Positions 18,399 to 26,788 of a stretch of 64,000 nt of DNA are shown here, piece after piece. Positions within the stretch are counted from its first letter, which is position 1. Each line of letters begins with the position of its first letter. The translations under genes and the position numbers were made by a program. Under the pieces are notes generated by a model. It was not told the origin of the DNA. It searched no databases and saw only the letters and a list, made by a program, of their open reading frames with translations. The DNA comes from Enterobacter ludwigii (lineage in GTDB: Bacteria; Pseudomonadota; Gammaproteobacteria; Enterobacterales; Enterobacteriaceae), in contig NZ_CP017279.1 in the NCBI RefSeq assembly GCF_001750725.1, positions 1,612,001 to 1,676,000 of the forward strand, read 5' to 3'.

Positions 18399-19274
18399 TC
18401 AGTTCAGATGCCCTGCAATTTCATCAAGAAAGACGCGCAGGGCCGCAGGCTGATATTCCCGCGACTGGTAAATCCCGTGAATGGCGAGCGGCTTAGGGAC
18501 TAAGTCTGTTAGCACCGGGACCAGCAGCCCTTGCTCGAGCGCCCCTTGCGCTTCGTGCTCGGGCAGCATTGCAATACCGCAATGTTTAACCGCCGCGTCC
18601 ATCAACAACGACGAGATGCTGGCGCTAAGATTGCCGCTCACCGCGACGCTCACGCTTTCGCCTTCCAGCGTCACAAAATGCCACGACTGACCCGCAAAGA
18701 AGCTGTAATGCAGACAATTGTGCTGCGCCAAATCCTCAGGCGTCACGGGCGTGCCGTGCTGCGCAAGATAGTCCGGCGAGGCGCAAAGCACCGAACGGCA
18801 CTCACCCAGCCTGCGGGCAATCATCCCCGGCTCCGGGTTATCGGTAATACGCACGGCTACGTCAATACGCTCGCCCACCAGACTCACGGGATGGTTATTC
18901 ACATCCAGTTCAATTCTGAGCTGCGGATAACGCGCCAGCAGCCCGGGCAGTACCGGCGCAATCATGTGCATGGCGGTAAAGTGCGCGCAGGCTACCCGTA
19001 AGGTGCCGGAAGGTAAATCTTTCTCCGACTGGCCTTCAATCTCCTGCGACAGTTGCGAAAGGGTACGCGTTTTCTGCAGTACCTTTTCCCCTGCTGCGGT
19101 CAGCGTCAGCTTACGCGTTGAGCGGTTCACCAGCCGGGTCCCCGCCCACTTCTCCATCTGCTCAAGATAACGGCTTACCATGGGCCGGGAAATGCCCAGC
19201 GCACGGGCTGCGGCACTCAAACTTCCCAGCTCGCAAATCCGGTTATAGACCTGTGCGGCAATAACGCGATCCAT
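18399..19274 (-). CDS. LysR-family transcriptional regulator
   Basis: 291 aa from the ATG at 19274, chosen over the ATG at 19286 because GGAG lies 6 nt before it. N-terminal winged HTH (VYNRICELGSLSAAARALGISRPMVSRYLEQME, LVNRSTRKL), then a substrate-binding domain of the DmlR/CrgA type (LPSGTLRVACAHFTAM). It is divergent from the metallo-beta-lactamase-fold gene at 19380, which is the likely target. Confidence 0.87.
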   Translation of the reverse strand: MDRVIAAQVYNRICELGSLSAAARALGISRPMVSRYLEQMEKWAGTRLVNRSTRKLTLTAAGEKVLQKTRTLSQLSQEIEGQSEKDLPSGTLRVACAHFTAMHMIAPVLPGLLARYPQLRIELDVNNHPVSLVGERIDVAVRITDNPEPGMIARRLGECRSVLCASPDYLAQHGTPVTPEDLAQHNCLHYSFFAGQSWHFVTLEGESVSVAVSGNLSASISSLLMDAAVKHCGIAMLPEHEAQGALEQGLLVPVLTDLVPKPLAIHGIYQSREYQPAALRVFLDEIAGHLN

Positions 19275-19379
19275 ATAACGCTCCATTTGCTCGATTTATG
19301 AAACTAAGCATGTCTTGTTTCAGGAATTCTGGCAAATGGAGAGTTCGGTACAATAGGGTCTTTCCTGATAAAAAGAGAC

Positions 19380-20237
19380 ATGATGATGAAGCTCACTCGC
19401 CTTGCACTGCTATGCACCCTCTTCACGCCGGCGGTCTTCGCCGCACCGTTGACCATTGATACCTGGAACCCGCAGGAGAAAGGCATCTTTGCGGTCTCGT
19501 CGACGCTGGTGTCCGGCCCGAAAGAGGCCGTCCTGTTTGACGCGCAGTTCAGCGTGAAAGACGGTGAAGCACTGGTGGAGAAAATTCGCCGCAGCGGTAA
19601 AACCCTGAACAAGATTGTGATCACCTCCGGCGATCCGGACTTCTACTTTGGTCTGCAGCCGCTGGTTAAAGCATTCCCGAATGCGAAAGTCGTGGCGACT
19701 CAGCAGGTGGTTGACCATATCAAGGCCACCAAAGATGCCAAGCTGGCCTTCTGGGGCCCACAGATGAAAGACGGCGCGCCAACAACGCTGATCGTTCCTC
19801 AGGTGCTGACCTCCACCACGTTTATGGTTGATGGTGAGAAAATCGATATTGAACAGCCAGACAGCTACGCGGCCTATGTCTGGATCCCATCAGCGAAGAC
19901 GATTCTTGGCGGCACGGGCGTTTCATGGGGCATCCATCTGTGGACGGCCGATACCCAGACCCGGGCGCGTCGCCAGCAGTGGCAGGACACGCTGGAAAAC
20001 ATGGCGGCGCACAAACCGGAGCGCGTGATCCCGGGTCACTATCTGGGAACGCCACCGTCAGGTACCGGCGCTATCGATTTTACCCGTGAATATCTGCAGC
20101 GGTTCGAGCAGACGCTGGCTAATCACAAAGATTCTGCTGGCGTCATTAGCGCCATGAAAAAAGCGTATCCGGGCCTGGCCGAAGAGAGCTCGCTGGAATT
20201 AAGTGCGAAAGTGAATACCGGCGAAATGAAATGGTAA
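19380..20237 (+). CDS. Secreted metallo-beta-lactamase-fold protein with degenerate metal site
   Basis: 285 aa; signal peptide MKLTRLALLCTLFTPAVFA, then an MBL-fold start (NPQEKGIFAVSSTLVSGPKEAVLFDAQFS). Where the HxHxDH zinc motif should be, the sequence reads TSGDPDFYFG (Ser83, Asp85, Asp87, Phe88), so three of the four expected ligands are replaced and only the Asp remains. A later His (His220, IPGHYLG) is kept. The protein is full length without stops, so it is not an obvious pseudogene. It may bind a ligand or use a different metal or mechanism. Three consecutive ATGs at 19380-19388 leave the exact start open. Divergent from a LysR gene. Confidence 0.75.
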   Translation: MMMKLTRLALLCTLFTPAVFAAPLTIDTWNPQEKGIFAVSSTLVSGPKEAVLFDAQFSVKDGEALVEKIRRSGKTLNKIVITSGDPDFYFGLQPLVKAFPNAKVVATQQVVDHIKATKDAKLAFWGPQMKDGAPTTLIVPQVLTSTTFMVDGEKIDIEQPDSYAAYVWIPSAKTILGGTGVSWGIHLWTADTQTRARRQQWQDTLENMAAHKPERVIPGHYLGTPPSGTGAIDFTREYLQRFEQTLANHKDSAGVISAMKKAYPGLAEESSLELSAKVNTGEMKW

Positions 20238-20365
20238 ATTAATCTCTGCTCCTGCTATTTTCTCGGATAGCAGGAGCAGCATCAAAATATCCCCCCTCGT
20301 CCCCTGTTATTATTCCTCCATTTCTAAAAGTGTCTAAAAGCATGCACTTATGTCATTTTTATTTC

Positions 20366-20379
20366 TAAGATGAATCTTA
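20366..20379 (+). promoter_or_regulatory. RcsB box upstream of bdm
   Basis: TAAGATGAATCTTA, a near-perfect dyad matching the RcsB/RcsAB consensus, about 90 bp upstream of bdm. E. coli bdm is known to be activated by RcsB, which supports the reading. The 231-bp gap 20238-20468 holds nothing else recognised. Confidence 0.65.
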
Positions 20380-20468
20380 GACACAGCAAGGAAAATATTT
20401 GCCATTCTGTTTGTGAATTACATTATTTGCGAGCCGTACCATTACACAGACAACGACACGGAGGCAGC

Positions 20469-20684
20469 ATGTTTACTTATTACCCGGCAAATACTGCAGC
20501 AGCACAACCTGAACTCGTTAACGCGATAGCACAGGGTCTTCACGCCGAACACGGTGCTGTGACTGAAGATGACATTTTGATGGAACTGACCAAATGGGTG
20601 GAATCCACAGACAATGACATCCTCAGTGACATCTACCAACAGACCATTAACTACGTGGTCAGTGGACAGAATGCCTCTTTGTAA
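20469..20684 (+). CDS. bdm: Biofilm-dependent modulation protein Bdm
   Basis: 71 aa, the E. coli length. It starts MFTYYPANTAAAQPELVNAI and keeps the strongly conserved VTEDDILMELTKWVE and SDIYQQTINYVVSG. The ATG at 20469 follows GGAGGCAGC; longer in-frame starts are not homologous. In E. coli Bdm expression is controlled by RcsB and by RNase III cleavage of its mRNA. It is followed by sra, as in K-12. Confidence 0.95.
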   Translation: MFTYYPANTAAAQPELVNAIAQGLHAEHGAVTEDDILMELTKWVESTDNDILSDIYQQTINYVVSGQNASL

Positions 20685-20779
20685 AAACCTGCTAAGCTGG
20701 ATCTGCAACCTAAGGGGTTACATTTCGTTTGCGTAAGCAAACTTGTCCTTAAAACTATCAACAGGATTGAGGAGTAAAG

Positions 20780-20917
20780 ATGAAATCGAACCGTCAGGCA
20801 CGCCATATTCTGGGACTGAACTACAAGCTTTCTAACCAACGTAAAGTGGTGATTGAGGGCGACAGTGAAACGCAAGTCACCCATGCCACCGGCAGAAAAC
20901 GCCACGCTGGCAAGTAA
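20780..20917 (+). CDS. sra: Stationary-phase-induced ribosome-associated protein SRA
   Basis: 45 aa ([20 protein letters not shown]... ending GRKRHAGK), basic, near-identical in length and pattern to E. coli Sra/RpsV, which associates with the 30S subunit in stationary phase. SD TGAGGAG lies 6 nt before the ATG. It lies 95 bp after bdm and before a strong terminator. Confidence 0.95.
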   Translation: MKSNRQARHILGLNYKLSNQRKVVIEGDSETQVTHATGRKRHAGK

Positions 20918-20936
20918 GTTCCAGTAAGAGATCCTG

Positions 20937-20967
20937 AACACCATCGGCAAAACCGATGGTGTTTTTG
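20937..20967 (+). terminator. Intrinsic terminator of bdm-sra
   Basis: An 11-bp perfect stem AACACCATCGG / CCGATGGTGTT with a 5-nt loop, followed by a run of Ts (20962-20966). Confidence 0.9.
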
Positions 20968-21093
20968 TTTATGTGTTGCGGTAATTAACATTTAGCTCCT
21001 TTATAATACCGCCTGACCGCACCCCACCGCACAGGCCAGAAAGATGACAAACAGCAGTGTCAGGGACGGATCTTCAAAAAAAGAGTGAGTGAC

Positions 21094-22791
21094 ATGGACA
21101 ACAAACTGAAAAAACATCGTTCCTTATATATCCCTTATGCCGGTCCGGTTTTACTGGAATTCCCCCTGCTCAACAAAGGCAGCGCCTTCAGCATGGAAGA
21201 GCGCAGCAGCTTTAACCTGCTTGGTCTGCTGCCCGAAGTGGTGGAAACCATTGAAGAACAGGCTGAACGTGCGTGGATCCAGTATCAGGGTTTCAAGACT
21301 GAAATCGACAAGCACATCTACCTGCGTAACATTCAGGACACCAATGAAACCCTCTTCTATCGCCTGGTTCAGAACCACCTCGAAGAGATGATGCCGGTGA
21401 TCTACACCCCAACGGTGGGTGCGGCCTGTGAACGTTTCTCTGAGATCTACCGTCGTTCCCGCGGCGTATTCATCTCTTATCAGAACCGCCACAATATGGA
21501 CGATATTCTGCAGAACGTGCCGAACCACAACATCAAGGTCATTGTTGTGACCGACGGGGAACGTATTCTCGGCCTCGGGGATCAGGGCATTGGCGGAATG
21601 GGGATCCCAATCGGTAAGCTCTCCCTGTACACCGCCTGTGGAGGTATCAGCCCGGCGTACACCCTGCCGGTAGTGCTGGATGTGGGTACCAACAATCAGC
21701 AGCTGCTCAACGATCCGCTGTACATGGGCTGGCGTCATCCGCGCATTACCGACGATGAGTATTATCAGTTTGTTGATGATTTTATCCAGGCCGTTAAGGC
21801 ACGCTGGCCGAACGTGCTGCTGCAGTTTGAAGACTTTGCGCAGAAGAACGCCATGCCGCTGCTGAATCGCTACCGCGATGACATCTGCTCATTCAACGAC
21901 GACATTCAGGGCACCGCCGCCGTGACCGTTGGGACGCTGATCGCCGCCAGCCGTGCGGCAGGCAGCCAGTTGAGCTACCAGAAAATCGTCTTCCTGGGCG
22001 CAGGCTCTGCGGGCTGCGGTATTGCCGAGCAGATTATTGCTCAGACGCAGCGCGAGGGCTTGAGTGAAGAACTGGCCCGTTCCCGTGTCTATATGGTTGA
22101 CCGTTTCGGCCTGCTGACCGACGGTATGCCTAACCTCCTGCCGTTCCAGACCCGACTGGTTCAGAAACGTGAGAACCTGAAAAACTGGGATACCGACAAC
22201 GAGGTGCTCTCCCTGCTGGACGTGGTGCGCAACGTGAAGCCGGACATTCTTATCGGCGTTTCCGGGCAAACCGGTCTCTTCACCGAAGAGATTATTCGCG
22301 AAATGCACAAACACTGTGAACGCCCTATCGTGATGCCGCTCTCTAACCCGACTTCCCGTGTAGAAGCAACGCCGCAGGACATCATCGCCTGGACCGAAGG
22401 TAACGCACTGGTGGCAACCGGCAGTCCGTTCGACCCGGTGGTGTGGAAGGATAAAACCTATCCGATCGCGCAGTGCAACAACTCCTACATCTTCCCGGGG
22501 ATTGGTCTGGGGGTTATCGCGTCCGGTGCGTCACGCATTACCGATGAAATGCTGATGTCCGCCAGCGAAACCCTGGCGAAACACTCACCGCTGGTGAATA
22601 ACGGTGAAGGCCTGGTGTTGCCAGAGCTGAAAGACATTCATAAAGTGTCCCGCGCGATCGCTTTCGCAGTAGGAAAAATGGCACAGCAGCAAGGCGTGGC
22701 GGTGAAAACCTCCGCCGATGCGCTGCAGCAGGCCATTGACGACAACTTCTGGATGCCGGAATACCGCAGCTATCGCAGAACGTCTATCTAA
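21094..22791 (+). CDS. maeA: NAD-dependent malic enzyme MaeA
   Basis: Oxidative decarboxylation of malate to pyruvate with NAD+. 565 aa from the ATG at 21094, identical in length to E. coli MaeA; the in-frame GTG at 21085 would add three residues without better support. Diagnostic blocks include [16 protein letters not shown], the malic enzyme signature around [19 protein letters not shown], the Rossmann motif [15 protein letters not shown], and [17 protein letters not shown]. It follows bdm-sra and ends in a large hairpin. Confidence 0.96.
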   Translation: MDNKLKKHRSLYIPYAGPVLLEFPLLNKGSAFSMEERSSFNLLGLLPEVVETIEEQAERAWIQYQGFKTEIDKHIYLRNIQDTNETLFYRLVQNHLEEMMPVIYTPTVGAACERFSEIYRRSRGVFISYQNRHNMDDILQNVPNHNIKVIVVTDGERILGLGDQGIGGMGIPIGKLSLYTACGGISPAYTLPVVLDVGTNNQQLLNDPLYMGWRHPRITDDEYYQFVDDFIQAVKARWPNVLLQFEDFAQKNAMPLLNRYRDDICSFNDDIQGTAAVTVGTLIAASRAAGSQLSYQKIVFLGAGSAGCGIAEQIIAQTQREGLSEELARSRVYMVDRFGLLTDGMPNLLPFQTRLVQKRENLKNWDTDNEVLSLLDVVRNVKPDILIGVSGQTGLFTEEIIREMHKHCERPIVMPLSNPTSRVEATPQDIIAWTEGNALVATGSPFDPVVWKDKTYPIAQCNNSYIFPGIGLGVIASGASRITDEMLMSASETLAKHSPLVNNGEGLVLPELKDIHKVSRAIAFAVGKMAQQQGVAVKTSADALQQAIDDNFWMPEYRSYRRTSI

Positions 22792-22795
22792 AGAA

Positions 22796-22829
22796 CAGGC
22801 CGGGTCAGGCAATCATGCCTCCCGGCCTG
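22796..22829. repeat. Long hairpin after maeA
   Basis: CAGGCCGG (22796-22803) pairs with CCGGCCTG (22822-22829), and an inner stem AGGCA/TGCCT closes a 4-nt loop. There is no T-tract, so it is more likely a 3'-end stabiliser or REP-like element than an intrinsic terminator. Confidence 0.6.
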
Positions 22830-22915
22830 CCATTCTGCCCGCGCTTGCCGGGCCGTAAAATCCCCGCTACACTGCCTTCATCCATTAACCTACTGAATAT
22901 ATAAGGAGGCCAATT

Positions 22916-22999
22916 ATGCTGTACTGTGAAATTTTCAATGTTTCACATACATTTGGTGATCGCACCAGCTCAAGCGTTATCGGTATCGTGCTGCGATAA
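22916..22999 (+). CDS. Candidate 27-aa leader peptide upstream of the ABC-F gene
   Basis: ATG at 22916 preceded by a near-ideal Shine-Dalgarno (AAGGAGG, 7-nt spacing), giving MLYCEIFNVSHTFGDRTSSS and ending VIGIVLR-stop. No homologue is recognised. The stop codon lies inside the 3' arm of the long hairpin at 22968-23012, so ribosome position on this ORF would decide whether the hairpin can form. The strong ribosome-binding site contrasts with the poor one of the ABC-F gene 116 bp downstream, as expected for translation-dependent attenuation. Confidence 0.6.
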   Translation: MLYCEIFNVSHTFGDRTSSSVIGIVLR

Positions 23000-23065
23000 C
23001 TTCTGCTTGAGCGAAGACACCAACCCCTGAAATCCCTTCTCTCGGGCTTACTGAGTTATCGTCAG
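22968..23065 (+). promoter_or_regulatory. Structured mRNA leader of the ABC-F gene
   Basis: GCTCAAGC-GTTATCG (22968-22982) pairs with CGATAAC (22994-23000) and GCTTGAGC (23005-23012), a 15-bp stem with a 4-nt bulge, overlapping the end of the 27-aa leader ORF. A second copy of GTTATCG (23055-23061) is displayed as the exact 7-nt loop of a CTGA/TCAG hairpin (23051-23065). It could pair with CGATAAC instead, giving two exclusive folds or a pseudoknot. No U-tract terminator was seen, so control of ABC-F translation is more likely than transcription termination. Confidence 0.55.
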
Positions 23066-23087
23066 CGATGTTTGACGAGGCATAAAC

Positions 23088-23108
23088 ATGCCTGTAACTC
23101 TTGGGTAA
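23088..23108 (+). CDS. Six-codon mini-ORF just before the ABC-F start
   Basis: ATG at 23088 (MPVTLG-stop) with GAGG 7 nt upstream, ending 6 nt before the ABC-F ATG. The ABC-F start has no clear Shine-Dalgarno of its own, so reinitiation or coupling from this mini-ORF is plausible. It may also be chance. Confidence 0.35.
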   Translation: MPVTLG

Positions 23109-23114
23109 GCAACA

Positions 23115-24824
23115 ATGAGCACTTTACTCACTGCACAATCTCTACGTGTTGATACGGCGTTTGGTACGCTCTTCGACTCTCTCTCCTTTACGCTGAAAAA
23201 AGGCGATCGCATCGGTCTGCTGGGCGACAACGGCTGCGGTAAAAGTACGCTGCTGAAGGTGCTGGACGGTACGGACACGCCTACCGCCGGAACGGTCGCG
23301 CTGGCCGGGCACTGCATCATGGCGCGCGTAGAACAACATCTGCCGGACGGGATTTACCCCCTGAGCATGCTGGATGCCGTGCTGGCACAACTGCCTGCAG
23401 CTGAACGCGAGAGCCTGCGCTGGAAAGCGGAAACGCTGCTGGCGAGTATGGGCTTTACGCCGCAGGACTGGACATTAACCTCGGCAACATTGAGCGGCGG
23501 GCAACATACGCGTCTGCTGCTGGCGCGGGCTTTGATTAATGCGCCGGACCTGCTGCTGCTGGATGAACCGAGTAACCACCTCGATTTACCCACCATGCTC
23601 TGGCTGGAGCAGTTTTTACAGGCCTGGTCAGGCAGCTTTGTGCTGGTTTCACATGACAGGCAGCTGCTGGATGCCGTGACCAACGGCAGCTGGATCCTGC
23701 GCGATAAGATGCTGCATTACTTTGCCCTTCCCTGCACCGCCGCACGCAAAGCGCTGGATGCGAAAGACGAAAGTGATGCGCAGCGCCACAAGGCAGAACA
23801 AAAGGAGATCGACCGCGTCGCGGCCAGCGCAAAAAGACTGGCGACCTGGGGCAAAGTCTACGACAACGAAGACCTGGCCCGCAAAGCGAAACAGATGGAA
23901 AAGCAGGTTGAACGGCTGAAAGAGAGCCAGACGGAGATCACGGCGGGAAGTCAGTGGACATTAACCCTGCGCGGCGACGCGCTACGGGCCGATCGTCTGC
24001 TGGAGCTGGAAAACCTCGCGGTGCCGCCGGCGCCCGGGCTGCCTGCGCTGTTTAACATTGACATCGCGCGTCTCAAAAGCGGCGATCGCGTGGCCATCGT
24101 TGGACGTAACGGCTGTGGTAAATCATCCCTGATGAAGCTGATCTGGCGGCATTTTCGCGGCGAGCAGGCTGACGATGGGCTGAAACTCCATCCACGCGTA
24201 TCGCCTGGCTATTATGACCAGACGCTGAACCAGCTCCCGGATGATGCATCGCTGTTTGATGCACTGGAGCCGTTTGCACCCGATCCGCAGAATCGCAAGA
24301 TGGCCCTGATCGGTGCCGGCTTTGCGTGGCCACGTCACGGTCAGAAAGTCAGTACGCTCAGCGGTGGAGAACGCTCTCGCCTGCTGTTTGTTGGCCTGAC
24401 GTTAGCGCGCTATAGCCTGCTGATGCTGGATGAACCGACCAACCATCTGGACATGGAAGGCAAAGAGGCGCTGACGGAAACCCTGCAGCAATTTGAAGGT
24501 GGCGTGCTGCTGGTCAGCCATGACCGTCAATTAATCAGCCAAAGCTGCAACCGTTTCTGGCTGATTGAGGACGGCAGGTTGAGTGAATGGCATGACGCCG
24601 AAGCGGTCTTTGAACGGCTGCGTGAAAGTGCAGGCCTGATAACATCGCCGTGTTCACCGAAACAACAGCACGATCGCCCTTCGCAGTTTGACGACCTGCT
24701 TGAACGGCTGATCGCGCTGGATACATTGCTGGAGGAAGACCTGGCCCGCAAACCGAAGCACCAGAAGCCGCAGTTGCAGGCGCAATGGCGCCAGGAGATT
24801 GAGGCGATAGAAGCAAAACTGTAA
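23115..24824 (+). CDS. ABC-F family ATPase (accessory paralogue)
   Basis: 569 aa with two ABC domains and no membrane segments, the ABC-F architecture of ribosome-binding translation factors and antibiotic-resistance proteins. First domain: GDNGCGKST, signature LSGGQ, Walker B LLLLDEPSNHLD. A charged interdomain linker follows (about residues 200-280, with KAEQKEIDRVAASAKRLATWGK, the arm that probes the P-site tRNA in family members). Second domain: GRNGCGKSS, LSGGERSRLL, LMLDEPTNHLD. It differs from E. coli EttA, Uup, YheS and YbiT, so it is an additional member. It is preceded by a structured leader with small ORFs. A role in ribosome protection is inference. Confidence 0.85.
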   Translation: MSTLLTAQSLRVDTAFGTLFDSLSFTLKKGDRIGLLGDNGCGKSTLLKVLDGTDTPTAGTVALAGHCIMARVEQHLPDGIYPLSMLDAVLAQLPAAERESLRWKAETLLASMGFTPQDWTLTSATLSGGQHTRLLLARALINAPDLLLLDEPSNHLDLPTMLWLEQFLQAWSGSFVLVSHDRQLLDAVTNGSWILRDKMLHYFALPCTAARKALDAKDESDAQRHKAEQKEIDRVAASAKRLATWGKVYDNEDLARKAKQMEKQVERLKESQTEITAGSQWTLTLRGDALRADRLLELENLAVPPAPGLPALFNIDIARLKSGDRVAIVGRNGCGKSSLMKLIWRHFRGEQADDGLKLHPRVSPGYYDQTLNQLPDDASLFDALEPFAPDPQNRKMALIGAGFAWPRHGQKVSTLSGGERSRLLFVGLTLARYSLLMLDEPTNHLDMEGKEALTETLQQFEGGVLLVSHDRQLISQSCNRFWLIEDGRLSEWHDAEAVFERLRESAGLITSPCSPKQQHDRPSQFDDLLERLIALDTLLEEDLARKPKHQKPQLQAQWRQEIEAIEAKL

Positions 24825-24830
24825 GTCCGC

Positions 24831-24853
24831 GCCCGGCGAGCGTCTCGCCGGGC
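24831..24853. repeat. GC-rich hairpin after the ABC-F gene
   Basis: A 10-bp perfect stem GCCCGGCGAG / CTCGCCGGGC with a 3-nt loop, 6 bp after the stop codon; no T-tract. REP-like or a 3'-end stabiliser. Confidence 0.55.
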
Positions 24854-25028
24854 CGCTCTACCCCTGAACGCCCCCCTGATTATTAGAGGATCGCTGTATT
24901 CTTAATCCGAAATCGAATCAAATGATGACATTATGTTGCTGCCACCTTGCATTAACGCGCCTAAGTATTAATCCTTAAGAAGTAGTACACCTGCTATGCA
25001 GAATCTCATCATGAACAAGGAGAAACAT

Positions 25029-26039
25029 ATGAAGGCTGCTGTTGTCACTGAGGATCATCAGGTCAATGTCACCGAAAAATCATTACGTCCGCTTAAGCAT
25101 GGAGAAGCCCTGCTGAAGATGGAATGCTGCGGCGTATGTCATACCGATCTTCACGTGAAGAACGGTGATTTCGGCGATAAGACCGGGGTGATCCTGGGTC
25201 ACGAAGGAATAGGGATCGTTAAAGAGATTGGCCCAGGCGTCAACTCGCTGAAAATTGGCGACCGTGCGAGCGTGGCATGGTTTTTTGAAGGCTGTGGACA
25301 CTGCGAATACTGTAATACCGGCAACGAAACCCTGTGCCGGGATGTGAAAAACGCGGGTTATTCCGTTGACGGTGGGATGGCTGAAGAGTGCATCGTGACC
25401 GCCGATTATGCGGTAAAAGTGCCGGACGGTCTGGATTCCGCAGCGGCGAGCAGCATCACCTGCGCGGGGGTCACCACCTACAAAGCGGTAAAAGTGTCCC
25501 ACATTAAGCCGGGCCAGTGGATTGCGATTTACGGTCTTGGTGGTCTGGGTAACCTTGCGCTGCAGTACGCTAAAAACGTATTCAACGCCAAGGTCATCGC
25601 CATTGATGTGAACGATGAACAGCTGAAACTGGCCGCGAACATGGGGGCAGATTTAACCATTAACTCTCGCAGCGAAGATGCAGCGAAAATTGTTCAGGAG
25701 AAAACCGGAGGCGCACATGCCGCGGTGGTAACTGCCGTGGCAAAAGCAGCCTTCAACTCAGCGGTGGATGCCGTGCGTGCCGGTGGCCGCGTGGTCGCCG
25801 TGGGCCTGCCGCCGGAAGCGATGAGCCTGGATATTCCACGCCTGGTTCTGGACGGCATTCAGGTCGTCGGTTCGCTGGTGGGAACCCGTCAGGACCTGAT
25901 GGAGGCATTCCAGTTTGCAGCAGAGGGCAAAGTGGTGCCAAAAGTGACAATGCGTCCGCTGGAAGATATCAATGCCATCTTTAAAGAGATGGAGCAGGGT
26001 CAAATCCGCGGTCGTATGGTGATTGATTTACGCTCTTAA
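25029..26039 (+). CDS. adhP: Zinc-dependent alcohol dehydrogenase AdhP
   Basis: Ethanol-preferring, NAD-dependent medium-chain dehydrogenase, 336 aa from the ATG at 25029 (SD AAGGAG), the E. coli length. Catalytic zinc ligands are in CGVCHTDLH and GHEGIG, and the structural zinc cysteines in [16 protein letters not shown]. The Rossmann motif is [12 protein letters not shown]. Synteny with maeA supports the assignment. The 204-bp upstream gap holds no further gene. Confidence 0.96.
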   Translation: MKAAVVTEDHQVNVTEKSLRPLKHGEALLKMECCGVCHTDLHVKNGDFGDKTGVILGHEGIGIVKEIGPGVNSLKIGDRASVAWFFEGCGHCEYCNTGNETLCRDVKNAGYSVDGGMAEECIVTADYAVKVPDGLDSAAASSITCAGVTTYKAVKVSHIKPGQWIAIYGLGGLGNLALQYAKNVFNAKVIAIDVNDEQLKLAANMGADLTINSRSEDAAKIVQEKTGGAHAAVVTAVAKAAFNSAVDAVRAGGRVVAVGLPPEAMSLDIPRLVLDGIQVVGSLVGTRQDLMEAFQFAAEGKVVPKVTMRPLEDINAIFKEMEQGQIRGRMVIDLRS

Positions 26040-26047
26040 TCGCCGGT

Positions 26048-26077
26048 TGCCGGGGGGCGGTTTTGCCTTACCCGGCA
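26048..26077. repeat. REP-like element between adhP and the Rrf2 gene
   Basis: TGCCGGG (26048-26054) and CCCGGCA (26071-26077) with an inner GGC/GCC pairing around a T-rich loop, the shape of enterobacterial REP/BIME units between convergent genes. Confidence 0.65.
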
Positions 26078-26082
26078 TTTCA

Positions 26083-26589
26083 CTACGACGATCGCCGGTC
26101 AGAAATCCACTCCTGAACCTCAATCTGAAAGGTATCCGGCGCTTTGCGGTACATCTTGCGCGCCAGATCGAGAATGGTATGTCGCGCTAACTCCTCTTCC
26201 ATCCGTTGCTGTGCGCTGTCCATGACCGAACGTACGCCGCACGGGCCATTGCACACCCAGGCAGGAGGCGTTTCATTAAACACCGCCAGCCGCTGACGCA
26301 CCTCGCGACACTCAAACATGTTCTTCTCACCGTCAATGGCGTGCGCCACATCCAGTACGGTGATCAACTCCGCCGGGCGCGCCAGTTTAAACCCGCCGCC
26401 CTTACCTTCCGTGCTGCTCACCAGCCCGGCACGTGACAAACGGGTGAAGATTTTTCCCAGGTAATCATACGGCACCCCCTGCAGGGCGGCCATTTCCCGG
26501 ACGCTCATCTCACGCTCATTGCCTTTTGCATCCACCATGCACATCAGGCTGTGAATGCCGTATTCCACACCGGAACTGTAAAACGCCAT
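26083..26589 (-). CDS. Rrf2-family transcriptional regulator
   Basis: 168 aa with an N-terminal Rrf2 winged helix (VEYGIHSLMCMVDAKG, GVPYDYLGKIFTRLSRAGLVSSTEGKGGGFKLAR). Three cysteines follow the HTH, Cys94 (FECREV), Cys113 and Cys117 (WVCNGPCGV); Rrf2 proteins such as IscR and NsrR bind Fe-S clusters through three such cysteines, though the spacing here (19 and 4) is unlike theirs. It is divergent from the flavoprotein gene at 26789, with a perfect 22-bp palindrome in between. A redox or nitrosative signal is inferred, not shown. Confidence 0.87.
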   Translation of the reverse strand: MAFYSSGVEYGIHSLMCMVDAKGNEREMSVREMAALQGVPYDYLGKIFTRLSRAGLVSSTEGKGGGFKLARPAELITVLDVAHAIDGEKNMFECREVRQRLAVFNETPPAWVCNGPCGVRSVMDSAQQRMEEELARHTILDLARKMYRKAPDTFQIEVQEWISDRRSS

Positions 26590-26714
26590 GGTTAACTCCG
26601 AAGTTATTTATCTGGGTCATTATAACGGCGTTATTGCCCACAATCACAACTACCCTCCCCTTTTTCATTAACACGCTGATTTTACGCAGCATTAAAATTT
26701 AACTCAGAAAGAAG

Positions 26715-26743
26715 TTGTCGCAGTTAACTGCGACAAGTATAGT
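26715..26743 (+). promoter_or_regulatory. Promoter of the flavoprotein gene with a perfect 22-bp operator palindrome
   Basis: The 11-bp half TTGTCGCAGTT is followed directly by its exact inverted copy (26715-26736). The first six bases (TTGTCG) also form a -35, and 17 bp later lies TATAGT (26738-26743) as -10. A repressor on the palindrome would therefore block the -35 and the spacer. The Rrf2 protein encoded next door is the obvious candidate. A further GCAGTT lies at 26745-26750. Confidence 0.75.
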
Positions 26744-26788
26744 TGCAGTTATGTCAGGTATACAGCATGATGATCAAAAGGATCGAAG

